Under the pieces are notes generated by a model that searched no databases, was not told where the DNA came from, and saw only the letters and a program-made list of their open reading frames with translations. Below are positions 43,438-56,839 of a DNA stretch of 64,000 bases, piece after piece. Positions within the stretch are counted from its first letter, which is position 1. Each line of letters begins with the position of its first letter. The position numbers and the translations under genes are program-made. The stretch comes from Prosapia bicincta (taxonomy: Eukaryota; Arthropoda; Insecta; Hemiptera; Cercopidae), in NCBI GenBank assembly GCA_036971475.1, contig JBAIZL010000005.1:64719655-64783654 (forward strand). Direction: 5' to 3'.

Positions 43438-44975
43438 CTACTCAAATCCAGGACTTAGTTTACAGTACAACATGTAGAGCTTTTAACAGGTTAAGAAATT
43501 TTTTTCAAATTGTAACTTAGCAGAAGCCCTATTTATATTTACTTACTGTAAACCTCTTGATCTAGCCCATGACGATGATTGTACAAAGTTGACTTTGTTA
43601 TTTAACACATTTTTTTATAAGATGTTGTTCATTGCACTGTTTTCTATAGTAGATTAAGGTTTTTCCCTAAGCAAAATAACAAACCCCCTGTTTTGTTTTA
43701 AATATTATTGTGAAAAATGCTTAAACTGAAACACCAGGATAAATCAGAGAATTTCATTAAAGGAAATGTCAGAAAAATGTCCAACTTTATCTGAGCATTT
43801 TTGTATTTAATAATTCAACAGAAGAATTTTGGTAACAACAGAATGTTGACTGGAAAGTTGTTGAATTTTCCTGAATAATTGCAGTGGATGTCATAAAATA
43901 CTGTAGATGCCAAAACACTTGATAATTTATAACTTATAATTATCAGGAAAAATTAACAAAAAGAGATTAAATGTACAAATATGTGGAATTAAACCTGAGT
44001 AAAACCTTCATAGATATCAGATTTTCAATAACAACTCAGAATTGTACCGGTTTTCCAGATATTCAGTATGCTCGTCTGAATGATAAAATGGGCTTTTCCG
44101 AAAGATCAAACAAGAAAAATTGGAATGTAATTCATACCATGATTCAGAAATTTAGCCAATAATATCAAGCAAATTTATTTCTTTCAACTTGCTAATCAGG
44201 CAAGGTAGTAAGCCAAGCTTATCATTATCTTTTATTCACCCAAACTCCTTGGTCCAGAGTGAGGTAACATTTATTTGATAAAAGAAAAAGTATCTTCATT
44301 TCCCTATACCAAATATTTTATTTCAAGATTGATTGTAACATTATTCAAAATAAGAATTGCTTTCTCTGGTACATTTTAGAACTTGAAAATTTGTCAACCT
44401 GAGGGACGAATTGTTAAAAAAGCCATTCTTTAAAAATTAGAATGGCTATCCGTTAAAAATAAAAGTTATAGAAAACTCATGGCTGATTGACTTACCCATT
44501 CAATTATAGTTTAATATCATGTTACCTGCTGCTCTGCTGCAAGTGAGCATACCAGTTCTTTATTTAATTTCTTTGTAAGCAAAGGTTTTTTTAAAATTAT
44601 TTTTAGTAGGTAACATAAAAAATTCAACCAGGTTCTTCACAGTTGTAAGTTTGTGACCCTATTAGTTCAAACTTGATATTAATATTTATGAAATTATATC
44701 TTAAACTTCTATACATTATCCAGATCATCAGATTGATTCAGAAACGTTGGCCACCTGCATTCAATTTTTGTTATGAAATCATTTGCAACTAACTTTCAAC
44801 CAAACTGTTGAGTTAATGAGTTTCAACTGTACTAATTATTTCTCTTGCCAACATATATCTAGAACATTAATATGCTGGGCTGCAATAATGAGCACTTTTA
44901 TATCATTTAAATATAATTCCATCTTCACGGATGGGAAAATATGATGAATAGTCGATATCTAGAGTACATCCATTC
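43438..44975 (+). other. PHAX: PHAX 3' UTR and flank
   Basis: No coding capacity. A possible AATAAA lies near 44456; the real cleavage site cannot be fixed by eye. No mobile element was recognised. Confidence 0.4.
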
Positions 44976-45145
44976 ATTTTGTAGAGCAAAAAATCAGTTC
45001 TGACGTTTTGCAAGAATCTTGTTTAGAAATGACGAAGTGAACCCAACAACAGTTGAAGTGCGAAACTGTTGTTGGATTCACCTCATCAATGCTAGATGGG
45101 ATTTTAGCGAATCGTCGGAACTGCGATTTTATGCACTACAAAATT
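44976..45145. mobile_element. Small foldback element
   Basis: The 170-bp segment is an imperfect inverted repeat throughout: ATTTTGTAGAGC at the left pairs with GCACTACAAAAT at the right, with a central AACAACAGTT...AACTGTTGTT hairpin at about 45048-45075. Confidence 0.75.
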
Positions 45146-47067
45146 TACGTACTTATTCATATGTATACTGTAATATTTTTTTTACATAATTATTTTTTTG
45201 TAACACAACACAACTCAGGCATTAATAATTTAAATTCTTTATTATAACAATTTTATTTCAACAGTTACACAATAAACATTTAAACAGAACAAAAAAATAT
45301 ACAACTTAACAAGTTTTAACACAATAGGCTAAACTCAATTCTTTCAATTTTAGTTACAAAATTTTATACCCTAGGCTATTTTTTTAAGATCTCTTATAAT
45401 ATCTCGGGGTTTATATGCATGGGCTATATCTTTTAACTCTTTGGTTAAATTAAATAAATTTTGATAAACAAGATTAAATTTAGAAAATAGTTTTAATAAA
45501 TAGCTTCCTGATGAAAAACTTAAATTTGGAATAAGCAAAAAGGTCCCTAAACTATTTGAACTGGATTATGTTTCTTATTACTAACTATTAATTAATTACA
45601 AGATATTCTAATAATGTACAAATTTAAACTTCCTTATAATCTTAAAAGTCCGCTAAAGTTTATTTCTATAGCGCTATATACTCAACTTATAAATTCTCGA
45701 AGGTCGCTTGTTAACACGTAGGATTCAGTTCTCTTTAGATTTTGTATTTAACACACTTAACTTCTTTTTAGTTACTTCAAATTATATTAACACTGTATTA
45801 TATCTTTAAATTCACTTATCCTTGTTTTACTTTGGCCAATTTTCTTCACGAATCTGTATAATTTTGACGAAATTCTTCAAATGGAATTTTGACTGCTGAG
45901 GGCAAGGTCCGCTATCTTAGCGTCCCCACGCTATACTGACTAACGCGTCGTTTTTATTTTTAAAAATTGTTTTAAACATGGCGTCCTCCTTCTTTCAAAA
46001 AAATCATCTGGCTATAATTTAGTTCGATTTCTTCCCACTAGAGTCGACTGCAACTGACCTACTTCTTTACTTTCACATCTGTTAATGTCAACGAACTATT
46101 TTCACCGTTTTAATTTGGTTAACATACTGTTTCAATTTTCCGATCCTTAACAACCCTTCCAGTGTTTATTTAATTATTATTATTTGTGTGTGAAGTGTCT
46201 TTACGTTTTACTTTTGTAATAATTCCGAAATGTGTGTGTTTTGAGCTGGATTTCTACAAACATAACCTTTCAATTCATTGTTTACAACCGTTTTTCACCT
46301 TCTATCTCTCAAGTAATTATTTATGCCCTATGTTACTTAAGTTTACAATTTTGTTTACATATAATTATTATTATTAGATTATCTTGTTTTAATCTTATTT
46401 GTTTGGTTATTTGATACAACAAATTTCCTAATGCAATAGTTCAAATATCTTGTTTACGTTTTATAACCTTTCTAGGCTTTTACCTAAAATTAGTTTCAAT
46501 TTTAATCTAGCCAATTTCTTATTTGCTATTTTCAAAATGTTACAATACATGAAAATCTATTTATTATATTTTTTCAATGTAAACTGAGGTTTATATTTGT
46601 AATTTAATATTTCTTACAGACTCAGGTCATTGAATTTCCATATTTTTTCTCAATCCATTGATTAAAAATAGAAATTTCTATGATTAGTTTAATGTAGCTG
46701 TATGAAAAATGGAGTTTCCGAAGGAGCGTTACAATAATTAGATTTAGGCAATACTATTCTGTCTAGAAGTACATTGTTTCATAAAACTAACCATTATGTC
46801 TGGCAAGTTACTTTTTACTGTTTGAAGAGCCTATTTTATCAGTTAGTTATTTGGTTCATACTTTAATTTATTTAGTATATGTCTAGTTACCTGAGTTCAC
46901 AGGTTTATTTGAGAGTAGGTTTTTGTCTGTGTTTGAGACTGAATTCAAAAAATGACAATTTTCTACCAAAGGAGGATAACGGTAATAATAATCTTACTAC
47001 TGTTAATTAAAATAGGGTAATAACAGTACAAATTATGTTTTATTAGAGCACTTTTTGCCTTTTTAGC
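45146..47067. other. No recognised feature
   Basis: AT-rich intergenic sequence. Short frames at 46186-46414 are T-rich and unsupported. Confidence 0.4.
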
Positions 47068-47122
47068 GTAGATTCTTCATACAGATAATATACATATATC
47101 TGTATGAAGAATCTATGCTAAA
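47068..47122. repeat. Palindrome
   Basis: TAGATTCTTCATACAGATA is followed by its reverse complement after a 9-bp loop. A third partial copy of the arm is at 47246-47264. Confidence 0.8.
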
Positions 47123-48054
47123 ACCCCTATTAAATAATTCTCTTATAAAACCAGAATATGACAAAATCGATTGAATGTTCACCTGTCTAATACTCGCAAT
47201 GTAATAAACACTGTATATATATTACCGCTGTATATAAGTTATTTGTATGAAAAATCTATGCTAAACATCTTATAAAATAATTCTTTTTCTCATTTTGTCA
47301 ATAAATTGACTTTTCATGTGGAAGCCAGGTATTTAAAACTGTTATTGTAATCAAATAAACCTCAAAATAATTAATAAAAGCAATCTACAATACTGCAATT
47401 CAATGCCTTTCTCCTTGAGAATCAATGATGTGACTAACAATGATTTCATAGTAACAGGTCAAACTGTGATTGCTACTTTGAAATAACTGTAATTGTGATT
47501 GTCAGTTGCTGTTGATTATTCAGGTTAGGTAATAGTATGTGAATTGACCAGTCAGTATGATTGTTTTATATTAATTAATAGTTTTATTTGTGTATCTGTG
47601 CATGCAGACATTTGCAAAATTCAATAATAATGATAGGTGAAACAAAACACTTGTAGACAAGAGAATTACACATTTACTTCAAGAAGATTCACTGTTTCTT
47701 TTGTCCACTCTAGACATGTCACTTTCAGGCACTGACTGTATTTATTAATGTAGTATTTAGTGTAATACACTAAAAATAACGTCTAAAAAAATAATCGACA
47801 AATGAAACAAATTATTTATAAATAAATAATGAACTGCTGCAAACAAAACTGTTTCAGAACTTTCTTTAGCAATCACGATCACACCAACAACACCACAAGT
47901 GGCCGTCATTAGCCACACTCACAAACATTCTAATCACAAACTCCATTGCCTTCTGGTATATCATTGTCCTTACCGATCATATCACCTTCAGATGCTTGGT
48001 TCAAAAGTTCTATAACATAGGGTCACTTACTCTGATAGACATAGTATGGATACA
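47123..48054. other. No recognised feature
   Basis: AT-rich intergenic sequence between a palindrome and the 92-bp tandem array. Confidence 0.4.
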
Positions 48055-48385
48055 CTAGACACAAACTGCTTCCTAATGCACTGACTGAGCGTCTGTCAGA
48101 ACAATGATTGGCGCCTTACCATAGTACAGATACACTAGTCATAACACTAGACACAAACTGCTTCCTAATGCACTGACTGAGCGTCTGTCAGAACAATGAT
48201 TGGCGCCTTACCATAGTACAGATACACTAGTCATAACACTAGACACAAACTGCTTCCTAATGCACTGACTGAGCGTCTGTCAGAACAATGATTGGCGCCT
48301 TACCATAGTACAGATACACTAGTCATAACACTAGACACAAACTGCTTCCTAATGCCTGTCAGAACAATGACTGGCGCTGTACCAG
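48055..48385. repeat. 92-bp tandem repeat, about 3.5 units
   Basis: Units begin with CTAGACACAAACTGCTTCC at 48055, 48147, 48239 and 48331, an exact 92-bp period. Units two and three look identical; the last is shortened by an internal deletion after CTAATGC. Each unit contains ACTGACTGAGCGTCTGTCAG, itself a near-palindrome. Confidence 0.95.
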
Positions 48386-48599
48386 ATGTTAGCGCAGGAC
48401 TCCTGCTTCGACTAGACTATTGCCAGCCCAACCGAACAAAAATTCCTCTTAGAAATGAATTCATACCACTCTTTTATAGTAACTGCATCATAAAAGCGTT
48501 ATTTTTTTTCAATACATGTTCAATATAAACACTTTTAATATGAAAAAAAATTAATTACCTATTTATGTTGACTTCACGAATATATCTGGAGCCCATCCA

Positions 48600-48653
48600 C
48601 TACATAGGCCATTACTAGCGGATATATCCCCACCCATCCAGAAAGGGTTAAAC
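48600..48653. mobile_element. Possible piggyBac-type terminus
   Basis: CCCATCCAGAAAGG followed by GTTAA resembles the CCCTTTCTGG...TTAA end of the other piggyBac elements here. No matching second end was identified. Confidence 0.3.
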
Positions 48654-48659
48654 AAGATT

Positions 48660-49645
48660 CATTGAAAACCTTTTTTTTTCGTAGAAGCAAAATTTTTCAA
48701 AGGTTTCATACATTGAATCGTGAATATCTGAAGATATCTTGTGATGCCTGAAGATGTTTCGCATGTTTAAATTTACAATACTTGAAGAACTCAGTAAATT
48801 CTTTTAATATAATTTATTTATGTCTATGTAATATCACTGTACAATAATCAAGAGGTGACAAAATAAAGTTACAGTATTATTTCAGATATTGTTAAACTTT
48901 AAAATTTATTGTTTGTATAAATATAATATAAACGTGTTATGTCTAGTAGATATGACATTTTAAGAATAAAATCATCATTACTATCAAAACTAAAATTATG
49001 TTGGTATCTATAATTTTGATGAAGTGTCGTGGTGGCCAGGATCTAGAGTGAAAAAAGTAAAGTAAAATCTCACTATAAACTCATAAATTTTAAAAATGAC
49101 ATCAAGTTCACTCGTGTCACTTTAAAAAATTAGCTAGACAATAAGCTACTTAACCTCTTCTTGGTTTAATACACATATGTGGCCATTAACTCAGGCAAAG
49201 AATTGGGACATTTTAAAAGGTATCACAAATGAACTTTTGTCACAACTGTGACCATTAGGGTTTGGAATGTTGGTACTCCATACTGGAAATGCTCAACAGC
49301 TGATTTTTCCATTCTGTAGTGTGTTAAATCTTTGAACAAAACTTTGTGTTTCCTATACGAATGATTTTGATTTTAGCTTTTTTTTATGTGTTTCATTAAC
49401 AAGTGTAAAACAAAGTTAAATAAAAATATTGAATGTTTTAATTATAGTTTTTTAAAGATATTTTTACGTTTTATTTTACTTTAAAACTATTTGTAATAGA
49501 ACTAAAGTTATTTTTCATACATCCACATTTGTGTAGTTGGTGCATAAACAGTGGCATAGGTTATTTTTAGGTTAGGATTGTAAGTACTTAAAGGATATGT
49601 AAATAACTTATTTGAATTAAGTGACTACAGAAATCATTATTAAAT
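48660..49645. other. No recognised feature
   Basis: AT-rich sequence; CACATATGTGGCCATTAA at 49173-49198 recurs in part at 50968-50985 and may mark ends of the following piggyBac relic. Confidence 0.35.
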
Positions 49646-49652
49646 ATTAAAA

Positions 49653-50960
49653 ATGTCTTCAAAAAATATTAGAGATGATTCTGAACAAATTATTAACACT
49701 TTGTCAAGTTTAGATGACCCCAGTGTTTCTGATATAGACTTTTTAACTGATGTAGATTCAGAAGATGATTTTTGGGATGAACTCCACATTTGTAATGAAC
49801 AGAACTTTATTAATGTAGATGAAGGTGTCTAAATTGAAGACACTACAAATTGTAAGCAATTCAACTGACAAAAATAGGATAAATCAACCCATACAAGCTG
49901 TAATTCAGTCATTAGACGAAGCTGACCAAGTGGAAGGCAGATTAAATGGTGACACTACAACAGTATTAAATTTAACTGACCAGAATCTGATAAATCAACC
50001 CGTACATCAGCCATTACCTTCTCATTCATTTACAGCAGACCAGAATCTTCCTCTATGGTTTAAAAGAGACAATAATTTTGTAAATAACGTACCCCCTTTT
50101 AGTGGTAATATTACTTTGGTTTTGTCGGAACCAACAAGAGACGAAACACCTTACTACTTTTTTGAAAATTTGTTTACTTCCGATATGTTTGGCTTAATTA
50201 CAAAAGACACTATTCGGTATCAGGAGAGCATAATTTTAGTACTTCCACAAAAGAAATTAAATTATTCATAGGCGTAATTCTCATAATAACATCAAATACC
50301 CACAATATTGCATGTACTGGTTATCAAATGCTGCTCTTCGCATGGACCTGATAGCAGATTCCTTATCCCTCAGCGCTGTGAAAAACTTTAAAAAATATCT
50401 GCATTTTATAGACAATGACTCGATACCACAACACAATACAGACATTTTTATCAAAGTTCGTCCAATTTTAGATATGATGAATGCAGTATTCCCATTCAAG
50501 GGCAGAAGTAAGACGAAATAATATATTCAATCCAAACCTAAAAGTGGGGATTTTTTTAGTGAGGACAAACCCCATATGGTCCAATAGCAGATGTAGTTTT
50601 ATCACTTTGTAATGGGTTGGAAGGGAAAAATCATAAGATTTACCTTGATAATTTGTTCACCACTTACAATTTAGTGAAATGTTTGAAGGACAAAGGTATA
50701 CATGTTTGGGTACACTACGAGTGAATAGATTATGTGGGGCTGATAAAGAACTAAAATACAGTAAACCGCTTTTAAAAGATGTCAGGGGTTCAGTTAGTGT
50801 GGTTATTAGTTCTGACAGTATTTCAATTGTATGGTAGTGAGATGGTAATATTGTACACACAATGTCAACCTTTGCTGGTGTAGAGCCACACATGAAGCAA
50901 AGATGTGGGACTGAAAAAATTGCCTATATTTAACTAATACATTGTGGCCATTGCACATTG
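49653..50960 (+). mobile_element. piggyBac transposase relic, N-terminal half
   Basis: From an ATG at 49653 an acidic leader (SLDDPSVSDIDFLTDVDSED) runs to a TAA; the next frame (49819-50271) contains LWFKRDNNFVNNVPPFSGN and DETPYYFFENLFTSDMFGLI, typical of the region before the piggyBac DDE domain. Later pieces in other frames match LSAVKNFKKYLHFIDND and FIKVRPILDMMNAVFPF. Two repeats of a QNxINQP motif lie in the leader. Many stops; the C-terminus is absent. This family differs from the 4-kb and 37-kb copies. Confidence 0.8.
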
Positions 50961-52369
50961 TACTATACATTTGTGGCCATTAAGTTTTTTTATAATAAAA
51001 TTGTCTGAATTGGTAAAAAGTTACTTTTAATAATTTTTATAGTTTATTTGATTAATAATCTATACACAAAAAAATTCCAAGCAATTTAGTTGAAGTTGAA
51101 AAAAATCTGTCCTTGAAGAGGTAACTAGAATTCTCAAAAGCATAGTTATTATGACAAACTCATATTCATTAAGAAGTTGAAAATTTTCAATTATTAGTTG
51201 AGTGACTATATTGAAATAATATTTTTCTGAAGTCAATATGTATTGTAAGATACTGTAGTACTTTATTCTAAAGATGTTTTCTCATAAGATATACATTTCT
51301 GAAATATGAGGTAGATGCATTTATACAGTGAATATTTCTAATCAAATACATGTCTTGGAAATTACTTTTGTATTTTTTAGAATTTATGTTACATTTGAAT
51401 TTTTATATACATATTTTGTTTACTTAATGATTTGTCTATTTTTGTAATTCATCACCTCGTCTAAACGTGATAAAGTTACTGAGTTTCTACTGTACTATAC
51501 TATATTGTAGTTTCTACTGTTCCCGTTAAAACTTATTCGAACAGTAAGAAAATTATTTGTTGAATTATCTTTTTCCCTAGTGAAAAAACTGCTATGATAA
51601 AAACTTTTATTTTCACCCTTTTATAAAAAGGGTGTTTATGTACTATCCAGATTTAAGTTCTAAGAATAGTAAATATTGATGCTAATTTTTTAAGAACATG
51701 TTTTTATTAAGGAATTTGTTGGGAATTTGAGACATTTCCTTGAGATTATCTGATACTTTTTCTATGAATTTAAAAAGCTATTTAAATCATTGCATTGTAA
51801 TATAATCTGTAATAATGTAATATTTTTAATACATTACTTATGAATAAAACCTGTTCCTATGGATTTATTATTCATTATCATTTTTTATTAATGAAGTTTT
51901 ATTGACAAATTAACCTTAAAATGGTATACACTAATGGTAATTTTGCTTCTAAACAGATGTAAGTACTGGCACCTAGTACTTATACTAGCCAGACTCAACA
52001 TTCAGGGCCAGCCTAAGATAAATGGGTACAGACATTTATCTAGGAAGATAAATGGGTACATACTTTATCTAGGAAGGTAATTGGGTACAGACAATTATCT
52101 AGGAAGATAAATAGCTACAAACATTTATCTAGGAAATGAGGAACTTTTTAGAATTTGGTACGTGGGGGTAGTTTACCTAACTTTATGATCCTACAGAAGT
52201 CAGGATCTATTGTATAAAAATAACTTGGTGTCGTCCTTAATGAGCATAAATAGGTTTGATATTATATTACGAATGTAGGATTTTGCAAATCATGAAACTG
52301 CTAGGAATGACTTATTCAAGATCTCAAGCCTTGTTTCGGTGTTACATCGAAAGAAACAGTTTGTGTTGA
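50961..52369. other. No recognised gene; short direct repeats
   Basis: At 52013-52135 a unit of about 32 bp containing ATTTATCTAGGAAGATAAAT recurs roughly four times. The rest is AT-rich and featureless. Confidence 0.6.
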
Positions 52370-53215
52370 CGAATTACTAATTCCATCTAGAGGTAGATTA
52401 GCCTTAAAACAATACATTCCAAACAAGGCAAGCAAATAAATGTGTTATAACATGAAAATGTATGCGGGAAGAGAAGTGGATCCCAGTAGAGCTGTACTTA
52501 TAAACATTATGACCTTTTCAGAAGACCTTCTGGACTCTGGCAAAGCAATTGTAGCAGCCTATTATTACTGCAGCTTAGAACTAGCAAACAAGCTATTGAA
52601 TAGAAAAAACCACCTCTGGGACACATTACAGACTAATAGAAAAATAATAAGATAGATAACGCCAAAAAAAATACCAACATGGTGAAGTAACTCCATTGAA
52701 AAATTCACATGAAATTGTTGTGCTCAAATGGCACGATGAACGAGATATGCTTGATTTCTACAAAGCACAATTCCGACATTTTGGAGTACAATAAATGTAA
52801 ATCAGTAATTGATTCTTTAGACCAGATTTCTTATAGTACGAGTCTTAGCGGAAAGGTAAAATGGTATCATAAAACTGAAACTGAATGCTTGTTCGGTACC
52901 AATTTGGTTAGTACCCAAATTTTATTCAATAAAATAGTAGAATGTTGATCACACAATTCAAAGAAGTTCTTTAGTTTAAAGTAGTAAAAGATAAACTCAA
53001 AAAAACAGCGCTTCCAGGGTTAAATTAAATAACCAGTGACAACAAGTAAGAGACAATCTTTGAGTGGTCACAGGTTTAATAAAGAAATAGCAAGTATTGC
53101 AAAGAAGGTATGCCAAACATTCAGTAGGCCAAATTACGAAAAACAAAATAAAAAAGGTTATATCATATTGTAAAGATTGCAAGAATGAGCCTCACTATTC
53201 CATATTTCCAAAAAA
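52370..53215 (+). mobile_element. piggyBac transposase relic, middle and C-terminal part
   Basis: In broken frames: RGRLALKQYIPNKASK, then MKMYAGREVD (52450), a SEDLLDSGKAIVAAYYYCS segment where the second catalytic aspartate block is expected, then EICLISTKHNSDI, and a degenerate cysteine-rich end RRYAKHSV...ISYCKDCKNEPHYSIF (53100-53205). It is probably not the same copy as 49653-50960, because that one ends earlier in the domain order and 1.4 kb separates them, but a single disrupted element is possible. Confidence 0.7.
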
Positions 53216-53279
53216 AATGTCCAATTTTTTTTCTGTATACTACTATATAGACTCTTAAATATCATAATTTATTGTTTTA

Positions 53280-54150
53280 GCTTTTATATATGAACAGCAT
53301 TAAATATCACAAATTTAAAACCTACCGAGGTAAGCAACTCTACTTGAGATTTTTCAACCTACACATCAAACTCCAAAACTGCATTAAGAGGATAAACTTC
53401 AACAAAAAATGGTTATCACTTAAACTTGGACCTAAATATCCAAAACCATACTTACACAACAAACATAACACCATCATAAACAAAGTAACAAAAATAGCTG
53501 AATTACACATGATCAAAAAACTGTCAAATCTGCTTGCCACCAAAAAAAATTTAACTTATAACTATACATAACAAACCTAGAAATCATGAAAACATTTGAC
53601 ACTCTCACACCAATTATACACAAAAAATACAACAAACCATAACTAAATACAATTAAGAAACATAATAAGAATCAAATTAACAAAAACAACATAACCTAAA
53701 ACAAACCAACAATTACATTGCGTCCCGAACAACAACAAATTTATAAACCTAACCAACAAACAATTCATTGAAAAAGAAAATATAACAATAACAAATGCAT
53801 TCAAACATAACCCAACTTTACCAAAAAATTATAAATTCCTTATAACTGACACTGAATCAAACAGCCCTAAAATCAATCAACAAAATACAGAATATATAAG
53901 AAACAGTATTAATAATAACATCAACCTAATAACACTAAATGACAAAGAAACAAAACGATACATTATCAAAAAGGAAATTTTAGAACTTAAACAAAAACTA
54001 AAAAATAATGACAACATAATACTAAATTCAGATAAAACAAACACCAGTAATAATCGAAAACAATAAATACATCAATTCAATGACAAATCACATAAAAGAA
54101 AATAAATACGAACAAATCCCAGATCCAACTAACAAATAGCTTAATACAGA
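53280..54150 (+). mobile_element. Penelope-like element fragment, N-terminal part of RT
   Basis: The AC-rich plus strand encodes a lysine-rich stretch with FNKKWLSLKLGPKYPKPYL (53390-53445), then FKHNPTLPKNYKFLITDTES, KKEILELKQKLKNNDNIIL with NSDKTN, and after a shift HIKENKYEQIPDPTNK. This follows the order in PLE reverse transcriptases, where a SDKG/ADKG motif precedes YxxLxxDPT. Truncated before the catalytic core. Confidence 0.65.
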
Positions 54151-55057
54151 GCGATTTGATATATATATTTTAGAATATAATACAAACGAAATAATATGTG
54201 AATATTACAATACATCGCTGTCAACTAGATTTGATTTGTTTTCTACTACAGAGATGTATTGTCACAATTTACTTTTTAAATTTTAATGTTATGTAACAAT
54301 ATATTGCTGAAAACTTTAATTTAAAAAATGTGTACACAAAAAAGTTGTTTATTAATAAACAAAACTAAAAACTCAAAAGTATTATAAAAATGAAAACTGT
54401 GGACCAAGTATACAATTTGTTAACGAGGCTATAGGGATCGTATAGAGAAGAGATAGCAGCAGGTATTTAGTTATCTGGACTACAATGACCATTTATCTAT
54501 GTTGATCTCACTTGGTTACAGTCCCTGCGTTTACCGACAGGCGTATATGTCCGCCACAGCTATCAAAGTGTTAAAGGCTTGTAACTACTACCTGTGAAAG
54601 GGATATAGATATTTTATTTCATCTTTTTCTTATTGTTTACAACTTTCTGGGCATGATGTAGATGTCATATACAATTTCTAAAGTGAAGATTAGATAATGA
54701 ATTCTAGATAATATAGTCTACCCCCCCCCCCCCCGTCTTGTAAAACTCTACCCTCTACACACAGCACTAACATTCAAACATTCATATAAACAATAGTTCT
54801 ACATTTAAATGGAAGTAGTTGCCCTAAAACAAAAATTATTTTATTATAAAATTTTTAACCTCAGTACTTTCTATTATCATTATTTTAAATGTTTTTGTTG
54901 TATAAAAGGAGAAGTGCACAAATATAGTGCTGAAAAAAACTCTTAGATTTTAAAATTATAAACTAGTTACATTTGTAAATTTAAAGATAAAAGCTAAAAA
55001 TATTTTTTTTTTAAAACCTTATCCTTATAGTCTTAGATGGAGTACCAGGTATAACTG
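54151..55057. other. No recognised gene; poly-C run
   Basis: AT-rich sequence with a run of 15 C at 54720-54734 and a GC-richer patch near 54500-54560. Confidence 0.5.
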
Positions 55058-55059
55058 AC

Positions 55060-55165
55060 ACACTATAAGTTCCGCTTTGGCCGTCCACCAGAAAATGATG
55101 GTGCACGGGAGTGATTGTAGTAAGAATCAACGCTGTTTTGCAAACATTGGTTTTTTGTTATTCTG
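55060..55165 (-). CDS. Candidate 3'-terminal exon of an unidentified gene
   Basis: On the minus strand TTGTTTTTGCAG is followed by an open frame encoding NSVDSYYNHSRAPSFSGGRP and KRNL, then TAG. The tyrosine/serine/glycine/arginine mix recalls low-complexity tails of RNA-binding proteins. About 120 bp upstream (55365-55285) another minus frame reads YRSGLAATSQSAYYDSYPPP before a stop, after a possible TATTAG acceptor. I cannot name the gene, and no upstream exon was found. It lies downstream of CENPX on the same strand. Confidence 0.3.
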
Positions 55166-55389
55166 CAAAAACAATTATTCATTCTGTGTAGAAATCACAT
55201 ACACTCAGACCGACGCTTAATGAAGCGGAAGTTCTAAACCTACAGCTGTTCATGTTTTGCTAACATTGGGCGTAGTAGACTTTACAGGCTTAAGACGTGG
55301 TAGGAGGAGGGTAAGAGTCGTAGTATGCAGACTGACTAGTAGCAGCCAAGCCAGAGCGGTACTAATAGTAGGCAAGTAATAGTACATCT

Positions 55390-56800
55390 AAATGGCTCTA
55401 GTAGCAAGTAGGTTAAATTAACTACTTCTAACCTAGATCAACTGATTGAGTTAACTACAGTTGAAATGCATAAGATATATTGGGTACTACAGAGGTGATA
55501 TTTGACATGAGGGATTTCATAAATAGACCTTATCTTGAATTGTAAGGGAAGTAGTTCTCAGATGTAATGAGTTATTAATATAGAAAATAACCCAAAACTA
55601 CAGATACCGTCATATGTGACACACCAATCATCCAATTCACCAAACTCTACTTCATTTTACAATTTATAAACACAGGTGTGGACATAAAGATAAACAAATT
55701 TAATCGGACAAAAATACACTGAACAACAAAAGAGATACAAAGACTCTAACAGACAACAAACCAATAGGTAAAGATATTGCTACAAGTTTTTATTCTATTA
55801 AAATTACAGAAATATAAACGATTTTTCACATTCTTCTGTACAGATCACACTTACTTTATTAAACATGTAAATCAGCTAAACTAAATTTATTAATCTATTA
55901 AACAGATTTTCTTGCTTAGATAATAGATAAGAAGGGATTACATCTGTTAATGTGATACAAAAAAAAAAATAGGCTGTAGAACTCGGGGTAGAAAAATATT
56001 ACCAACCGAAATGAAAACTTTTATTACCCACGCCTACAGAAATTTTGAATTACGAAAAACATTTAATTTTGTGTAATGCAAAATTACCTAAACATTTCTT
56101 TTAATATAAGAAACAATGATAAAGATGTTTTACATTTAACACCAAAATTTTAACTACAAGTAACAAATTAGAGTTGATAATTTTGCAAATTTTCAACAAA
56201 AATATGAATTTATAAATTTTGTATTCATTTTTTAAATCTTATTATTTTTATATTTTATAATATTATTTAAAATATTTATTACTGAATACAAATTTTACTC
56301 TGTTAAAACAGTTGTTTTACATCATAACATAAAACCAGTTTATATACAAAATTATATGTTATCATTTAAATTCACTTTATGATGGCTCATAGTGTAATCT
56401 GATAGAGTTTATACTGATGCTATTTATCTGACACGAAAATGTTTATGGCCATCCAATAAGTTTTTGTAGCTGTCGCTATAAAAGTTTTCATTTCAAAACT
56501 CCGATAGGCATGAAACAGAGCAACACCCGAACAAGAAAAATATTAAAATAGAGAAAGGGAAAGGAGGAAGATAAATAGAACTGAAACACTGTATCATCTG
56601 TGAAACGCATGTAGAGATATATTGAAGAATATTAGAAGTAACAGTAAGAAAAAGATGCAGCAAATGTTTGTATATGTACCTAAGAAAATGATAAAGGTAA
56701 TTGACTTTAAAATGTTAGGATTTTGACAAACAAAAAGGAAATAAAACTGGATTAAACTTTTATAATATCTATTTAAAAGCTTTATTTATTAAACAGATAT
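55390..56800. other. No recognised feature
   Basis: AT-rich intergenic sequence downstream of CENPX. Confidence 0.4.
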
Positions 56801-56803
56801 AAA

Positions 56804-56839
56804 CTACAAATTTGTTAGGTGACTTTTTTCTAGTGTTCT
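56804..56839 (-). CDS. CENPX: CENPX last coding exon (proposed)
   Basis: Acceptor TTTTTATTGCAG at 56840-56851, eleven codons and TAG, followed within 25 bp by two overlapping AATAAA signals (56790-56781). The predicted end differs from the LLLDF end of vertebrate CENP-X, so the splice choice is provisional. Confidence 0.55.
   Translation of the reverse strand, partial: RTLEKSHLTNL

Noticed and set aside
46186..46414. Small T-rich frames as genes
   Set aside because: Overlapping frames of similar length, no motifs and no splice context.
48055..48385. CRISPR-like array
   Set aside because: Units are contiguous 92-bp tandem repeats without spacers in a eukaryotic context.
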